This document shows, in pieces, positions 5,665 to 9,515 of a DNA stretch of 9,515 nucleotides (position 1 is the first letter of the stretch; every line of letters starts with the position of its first letter). The notes beneath the pieces were generated by a model. That model saw only the letters and a list, made by a program, of their open reading frames with translations, was not told where the DNA came from and searched no databases. A program made the translations under genes and the position numbers. The stretch is from Candidatus Methylomirabilota bacterium (GTDB lineage Bacteria > Methylomirabilota > Methylomirabilia > Methylomirabilales > Methylomirabilaceae): positions 1 through 9,515 of the forward strand of contig JACQEV010000123.1 of assembly GCA_016200385.1 (NCBI GenBank), in the 5' to 3' direction.

Positions 5665-7533
5665 TCACGCGGCCTCAGAATCGGGAGCGACGATCGGGAG
5701 CGTGAAGTGGACTGAGGTTCCCTGGTTTAGCTGGCTTTCGATGGTCAGGTTGCCGCCATGGGCCTCTACCAGGTGTTTGACGATCGCCAGTCCGAGGCCT
5801 GTCCCGCCTAACTCCCTGGAGCGGGTCTTGTCCACTCGGTAGAACCGCTCCGTGATCCTGGGCAGATCCTGTGACGGGATGCCGATCCCGGTATCCCGAA
5901 CCGCAATCTCCACGACGTCACTCGTGCTCGCAGTTCCAGGTTCCAGGTTCGAGGTTCCAGGTTTTGAACTCGGGACTCGAAACTCGAAACTCGAAACTCG
6001 TCGCGCAGCGACGATGACTGTGCCGCCCTTCGGGGTAAACTTGAGGCTGTTGTCCAGCAGATTGATCAGGATCTGCGCCAGGCGATCGCGGTCGGCCAGA
6101 ACCGGTGGCAGGTTGTCTGACAGCTCAGGACGCAGTTCGATCTCCTGCTTGGCCGCCTGCGGTTCGTAGATCGTCATGACGCTCCTCACCACCTCGGCGA
6201 GAGTGGTGGGGCGTCGATCAAGGGTGACCTTGCCCAGTTCGAGATTCGAGAGGTCCAGGAGGTCGTCCAGGAGCCGGCCCATGCGCTCGCTGTGTTTGTG
6301 AATCACCTCCAGGAATGGACGGGCATGTTCCCGATCTTCAAGTCCGCCTTCCAAAAGGGTCTCCAGGTACCCCCTGATCGAAGTGAGGGGGGTGCGCAGC
6401 TCATGAGACACATTCGCCACGAACTCGGTGCGCACCATCTCCAGGCGCCGCAGCTCAGTGATGTTGTGCATCACGAGGATAGCGCCGGACGTCCGACCCC
6501 GTCCTTTTAGGGGCGCGGCGTGCACTTGAACGACCCGATGCACAGGGGTGTAAATCTCGAGTTCCTGCTTGGCGAACGTTGCATCCTTGCGCGTTCGATT
6601 CAGGAGATCTAACATCTCCTTGTTGCGGATAACTTCGAGAAAGGGCCTGCGCTCTGCTCCGATTGATGGCGCATTGAAGAGCCGGCAGGCGCTGGCGTTG
6701 ATGAACATGATTCGGTTCTCCTCATCAACCGCAAGCACGCCTTCCACCATGCTGTCAAGGATGGCGGCTCCCTTCGCCCTTTCCTCTTCGACCTCTTCGA
6801 GTCGGTCCTGCAGCCGACTGGCCATCGTATTCAAGGCATGCCCCAACTGGCCGATTTCGTCGGCAGAGGTGAGGGTGATGTTTCGGGAGAAGTCGCCCTC
6901 GGCCATTCGACGGGCGACGGCGGTCATCTGGGCAATGGGTCGCGTGACATGACGCGCGAACAGGAATCCGAGCGCGGCCGCTGCGGCGAGCCCGATGACT
7001 GCGCCGATCGCAAGCGTCTGCCGGATTGTCGCGATGCTGTGGCTCACATCGGAAAGCAGCATGCCCAGCCGGAGGATCCCCAAAAGCACGCCGTCCTGGC
7101 GCAGCGGAACGGCGAGATAGAGCATCTCGACGCCGATGGTGTCGCTACGTCGGATGGCGCTGCCGACCCCCTCGCCGAGGGATGCTTGAATCTCAGGACG
7201 CCCCAGATGGTTGTCCATCTGCGCAACCTGTTCGGACGTTCGCTCGGAGTCCGCCAGAACCCTCCCTTCTGGCGCGATGATTGTGACCCGAACCGAGACC
7301 TGCTCCGCGAGCCTACGCGCCAGACTGTGAAGTTGCTCCGGGTGGTGGGCGAGAAAGACAGGAGTGACCTCGTTGCTCATGAGGCGAGCCTGGGCCAGCA
7401 GGCTTGCATTGAGGTGATCGATCGAGGTGCGCTTGAGTGAGGAAAGAACATACAGGCCGGCCACTGATACAATTGCGGTCACGAGAAGGAGATACGTAGC
7501 GATGAGCTTGCGCTCGAATCTGCCGGTGATCAC
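5665..7533 (-). CDS. phoR: PhoR-type membrane sensor histidine kinase with a repeat-derived insertion
   Basis: A 622-residue kinase that should phosphorylate the response regulator encoded just upstream. Domain order: membrane helix (about 10-32), periplasmic sensor region (33-170), second membrane helix (172-193), HAMP (194-246), PAS (about 255-355), HisKA with FVANVSHELRTP (His377), then HATPase with NLLDNSLKF (491-499), DTGIGI (547-552) and GGTGLGLAIV (576-585). The periplasmic part and PAS match the PhoR layout. The start is GTG 7533, 23 nt after the phoB stop, with only a poor GGTGGG ribosome site. Residues about 511-534 are encoded by a 7-bp tandem repeat and sit between the N-box strand and the next strand, where relatives have a short turn; the frame and all kinase motifs remain intact. 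The signal could be phosphate limitation or another oxyanion. Confidence 0.9.
   Translation of the reverse strand: MITGRFERKLIATYLLLVTAIVSVAGLYVLSSLKRTSIDHLNASLLAQARLMSNEVTPVFLAHHPEQLHSLARRLAEQVSVRVTIIAPEGRVLADSERTSEQVAQMDNHLGRPEIQASLGEGVGSAIRRSDTIGVEMLYLAVPLRQDGVLLGILRLGMLLSDVSHSIATIRQTLAIGAVIGLAAAAALGFLFARHVTRPIAQMTAVARRMAEGDFSRNITLTSADEIGQLGHALNTMASRLQDRLEEVEEERAKGAAILDSMVEGVLAVDEENRIMFINASACRLFNAPSIGAERRPFLEVIRNKEMLDLLNRTRKDATFAKQELEIYTPVHRVVQVHAAPLKGRGRTSGAILVMHNITELRRLEMVRTEFVANVSHELRTPLTSIRGYLETLLEGGLEDREHARPFLEVIHKHSERMGRLLDDLLDLSNLELGKVTLDRRPTTLAEVVRSVMTIYEPQAAKQEIELRPELSDNLPPVLADRDRLAQILINLLDNSLKFTPKGGTVIVAARRVSSFEFRVPSSKPGTSNLEPGTASTSDVVEIAVRDTGIGIPSQDLPRITERFYRVDKTRSRELGGTGLGLAIVKHLVEAHGGNLTIESQLNQGTSVHFTLPIVAPDSEAA
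5933..6002. repeat. Heptamer tandem repeat (10 x 7 bp) within phoR
   Basis: Ten 7-bp units in perfect register. Four GTTCCAG-like units (5933-5960; the third is GTTCGAG) are followed by a junction unit GTTTTGA, then ACTCGGG, three ACTCGAA and ACTCGTC. The two halves are roughly inverted relative to each other, so the tract can fold imperfectly. The total of 70 bp is not a multiple of three, yet the gene stays open across it. Low-complexity arrays of this type are more usual between genes. Confidence 0.85.
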
Positions 7534-7556
7534 GGATGTCTCTGCCCACCCACCAG

Positions 7557-8240
7557 CTATGTATCCTGGTCGAATCGATAGCCCACGTTTTTCACGGTGA
7601 TGATGCGCCTGGCCTCAGGGCCCAGTTTCTCCCGGAGACGCCGGACGTGGACATCAACGGTCCGCGATTCTATCTCGGAGGACCGCTCGTATCCCCAGAC
7701 GCGGTCCAAGAGGTGTTCTCGCGTCAGGGCACGGCCTCTGGCCAGAATCAGGGCTTTCAAGAGGTCAAACTCCTTGGTTGTCAGTTCAACGGCCCGCTTC
7801 CGGATCGCGACAGTGTAGCGGCCGAGATCGATCTCCAGGCTGCCCGCCTTGAGGACCTCTTCTGCCGGAACCTCCTCGCTTCGGCGAATCAGGGCCTTGA
7901 CCCTCGCCACCAGCTCTTTTGGCCCGAACGGTTTGGTGAGATAGTCGTCGCCGCCCAGCTCCAGGCCCAGGACCTTGTCGGCCTCGTCCGCCTTGGCAGT
8001 CAGCATCAGGATTGGAAGCCTGGCACTCTCGGGTTCTTTGCGGAGCCGTCGGCAGACATCGAGTCCGCCCAGGTGAGGGAGCATCAGATCCAGGATGAGC
8101 AGATCGGGCCGCTCACGCCTGACCAGTTCCAGAGCTTGAAGGCCATCGTGAGCCTGAAAGACACGAAATCCCTCCCACTCCAAATGGTAGGCGACCAAGG
8201 CGGTGATGTCCTTCTCATCGTCCACGACAAGGACTTTCAT
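7557..8240 (-). CDS. phoB: PhoB/OmpR-family response regulator
   Basis: A 227-residue cytoplasmic transcription factor. The receiver domain (1-120) has the acidic pair Asp7/Asp8, phospho-acceptor Asp51 in LILDLMLP, Thr81 and Lys103 in LTKPF. The C-terminal OmpR-type winged helix (about 130-225) has LTTKEFDLLKAL, REHLLDRVWGY and the recognition helix SRTVDVHVRRLREKL, ending in ITVKNVGYRF. The start at ATG 8240 is set by the MKVLVVDDE N-terminus and an upstream GAGG; the frame is open to 8498 but that extension matches no known domain. It shares an operon with the kinase gene 23 nt downstream and is divergent from tupA. PhoB is the nearest familiar family, but no Pho box was recognised upstream of either gene, so phosphate control is inferred from family only. 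Confidence 0.9.
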   Translation of the reverse strand: MKVLVVDDEKDITALVAYHLEWEGFRVFQAHDGLQALELVRRERPDLLILDLMLPHLGGLDVCRRLRKEPESARLPILMLTAKADEADKVLGLELGGDDYLTKPFGPKELVARVKALIRRSEEVPAEEVLKAGSLEIDLGRYTVAIRKRAVELTTKEFDLLKALILARGRALTREHLLDRVWGYERSSEIESRTVDVHVRRLREKLGPEARRIITVKNVGYRFDQDT

Positions 8241-8469
8241 GTCTCTGCCTCGTTGGCAACGTCCCCCTGGCGGTTCCGCATCGCCACTGATATCGCTCGC
8301 GCAGATGATAGCGACCTTCACCTGGAGCCGCAAGCGCTTTCCCTCAGTTGGAACAGAGTCGGCGATTCTGCTTGACGAGACGGGCAGGCTCGCGAAAGAT
8401 AACTGCTGAAACGACGTCAACACGCGAGATCTGCTGGCCCACTGGAACGCCAGCCAGAAGAGGAGGACA
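8241..8469. other. Divergent intergenic region between phoB and tupA
   Basis: It should carry both promoters. The only plus-strand candidate seen is TTGACG (8372-8377) with GATAAC (8398-8403), but the 20-bp spacer is too long to be convincing. No Pho box, sigma-54 site or metal-oxyanion operator was recognised. tupA has a clear AGGAGG at its 3' end. Confidence 0.5.
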
Positions 8470-9339
8470 ATGGCGAGGACATGGCTGAGAATTACCATTC
8501 ACCGCTCTATCATAGGCTTGGCGGCTCTTGGCATGCTACTGACCGGTTCGGACTGCACCGCGCAGGCCGCGAGCAAAACGGTAATCCTGGCCACCACTAC
8601 CAGCACGCAGGATTCCGGCCTGCTGGACGTCTTGGTCCCGATGTTCGAGAAGGAGAGCGGCTATGTCGTGAAGACGGTGTCCGTCGGGACCGGGCAGGCA
8701 CTCGCCCTGGGTGGCCGCGGCGAGGCCGATGTGGTGCTGGTTCATGCCCCAGAGGCAGAGAAGAGGTATCTCGCCGAAGGGACGCTCATCAACCGGCGGC
8801 TGGTAATGCATAACGATTTCATCATCGTTGGCCCGCCAGCGGACCCGGCAAGAATCCGCGGCCTTAGGAAAGCGGGCAATGCATTCAGGACAATTGCAGA
8901 GACGAAAGCCCCGTTCGTCTCGCGTGGCGACAACTCCGGCACGCACATTTTGGAAAAACGGGTCTGGGAGCAAGCTGGGATTGAACCGAAGGGCGGCTGG
9001 TACCTCCAATCCGGACAGGGAATGGGACAGACGCTTGGGATCACGTCGGAGAAACGGGCATACACCTTAGTCGACCGGGGGACATTTCTCGCCTTCGCAA
9101 AGCGAGTCCAGCTCACGGTCTTGGTCGAGAAGGACTCCTCGCTACTCAATATCTATCATGTGATGGAGGTAAGCCCGGCCCGTTTCCCGAAGGTGAACGG
9201 TGCAGGCGGCAAGGCATTCGCCGACTTCGTGGTTTCACCCAAAGGCCATGATGTCATCAAGACGTTTGGGGTAGACAAGTTCGGCGAGCCCCTCTTTTTC
9301 CCGGACGCTGGGAAACGCGAAGAGGAACTCGACCGATGA
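8470..9339 (+). CDS. tupA: Tungstate-type ABC transporter periplasmic binding protein
   Basis: A 289-residue exported protein with a Sec signal peptide: basic MARTWLRITIHR, a hydrophobic core, and likely cleavage near AQAAS (31-35). GSDC at 26-29 is a poor lipobox. The family marks of TupA are ATTTSTQDSGLLD (41-53), VGTGQAL, SRGDNSGTH (151-159), WYLQSGQGMGQTL and YTLVDRGTF (198-206). TupA captures tungstate in the periplasm for a TupB permease and TupC ATPase; some relatives also take molybdate, and PstS-type phosphate proteins are more distant. The start is fixed by AGGAGG 3 nt before ATG 8470. The permease gene is not in the following 176 nt, so if it follows it starts beyond the window. 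The neighbouring two-component system might regulate it. Confidence 0.9.
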   Translation: MARTWLRITIHRSIIGLAALGMLLTGSDCTAQAASKTVILATTTSTQDSGLLDVLVPMFEKESGYVVKTVSVGTGQALALGGRGEADVVLVHAPEAEKRYLAEGTLINRRLVMHNDFIIVGPPADPARIRGLRKAGNAFRTIAETKAPFVSRGDNSGTHILEKRVWEQAGIEPKGGWYLQSGQGMGQTLGITSEKRAYTLVDRGTFLAFAKRVQLTVLVEKDSSLLNIYHVMEVSPARFPKVNGAGGKAFADFVVSPKGHDVIKTFGVDKFGEPLFFPDAGKREEELDR

Positions 9340-9515
9340 GGGCGCCACGAGTTCGACGCAAGCGGCGGGGCCCCTCGGGACGATGACTTGGTGGCTCCCT
9401 CAGGTGGCTGCGCACTCGGTCGTGATTTGGCAGGCCCCACCGGAGCATGCTTTGCCTTTTGATGCACAGTCGGGATATACTACATCGCTATGCTGCAAGG
9501 AGAGCGAGGGAACGG
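9340..9515 (+). other. Gene-free tail after tupA
   Basis: No recognisable gene was seen in this stretch. A frame from ATG 9383 is open to the window end but its product resembles nothing known. There is a GGGGCCCC palindrome (9367-9374) and a direct repeat GGTGGCT (9391-9397, 9404-9410), but no terminator with a T-tract. Confidence 0.5.
9452..9481 (+). promoter_or_regulatory. Candidate sigma-70 promoter for a gene beyond the right edge
   Basis: TTGCCT (9452-9457, four of six) is followed after 18 bp by TATACT (9476-9481, five of six). A ribosome site AAGGAG lies at 9497-9502. This suggests a start codon just outside the window, possibly the tungstate permease gene. Confidence 0.45.

Noticed and set aside
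5635..5673. GCCGCG/CGCGGC inverted repeat at the phoR stop as an intrinsic terminator
   Set aside because: The 27-nt loop is long and no T-tract follows on the minus strand.
5933..6002. The heptamer array as a CRISPR or mobile-element end
   Set aside because: Units are 7 bp without spacers, and no transposase or target duplication is visible; it is a simple tandem array.
6838..7440. A 200-codon plus-strand frame antisense to phoR
   Set aside because: It has no domain and lies wholly within the well-supported kinase gene; GC-rich coding strands commonly give such open mirror frames.
7536..8375. A 279-codon plus-strand frame antisense to phoB
   Set aside because: The minus strand encodes every response-regulator motif; the plus-strand product has no recognisable features.
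8241..8498. In-frame 86-codon extension upstream of phoB with a hydrophobic N-terminus
   Set aside because: The receiver domain begins exactly at MKVLVVDDE (8240) with a GAGG upstream. The extension overlaps the tupA start region and matches no sensor or anchor domain I know.
9383..9515. Plus-strand open frame MTWWLPQVAAHSVV... running off the right edge
   Set aside because: No ribosome site, no resemblance to a TupB permease, and a good promoter and ribosome site lie inside it.

Overview
The window reads as a chromosomal segment from a GC-rich, metabolically versatile Gram-negative-type bacterium. Supporting signs are high GC at third codon positions, a Tat-exported iron-sulfur protein, a sigma-54-type promoter and a 7-bp tandem repeat of the kind seen in environmental genomes. 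NC10- or Nitrospirota-like sediment bacteria would fit, but this placement is a weak inference because no rRNA or other phylogenetic marker is present.

Layout. (1) Positions 1-2393, minus strand: a respiratory membrane module. From upstream to downstream it has a near-perfect sigma-54 promoter, a small uncharacterised ORF joined by an ATGA overlap to a Tat-targeted protein with four [4Fe-4S] clusters, and an NrfD/PsrC-family quinol-interacting membrane subunit that runs off the left edge. The catalytic subunit is not in the window and may lie beyond position 1. (2) Positions 2394-2718: a gene-free regulatory stretch with three copies of CTGGGGAAT (minus strand) placed like enhancer sites, an AT-rich segment, and three mutually pairing CCAGCT/AGCTGG arms. 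(3) Positions 2719-5582, minus strand: a complete arsenic operon, arsR-arsM-acr3-arsC. It has a clear sigma-70 promoter whose spacer holds an ATCAA-N6-TTGAT operator. (4) Positions 5665-8240, minus strand: a PhoB/PhoR-type two-component system. The kinase has a 70-bp heptamer-repeat tract translated inside its ATPase domain. (5) Positions 8470-9339, plus strand: tupA, a tungstate-type periplasmic binding protein divergent from phoB. It is followed by a gene-free tail with a candidate promoter and ribosome binding site for a gene starting beyond the window.

How it may fit together. The ars operon senses arsenite (ArsR), reduces arsenate (ArsC), exports arsenite (Acr3) and methylates it (ArsM). 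PhoBR is normally a phosphate sensor, and arsenate is a phosphate mimic. TupA supplies tungstate or molybdate, and NrfD plus four-cluster ferredoxin modules usually serve a molybdopterin or tungstopterin oxidoreductase. An oxyanion-respiration locus (arsenate, arsenite or sulfur oxyanion) beside arsenic detoxification is therefore an attractive but unproven reading. The most distinctive observations are the sigma-54 promoter with its enhancer-like repeats, the coupled small ORF, and the heptamer-repeat insertion in PhoR.
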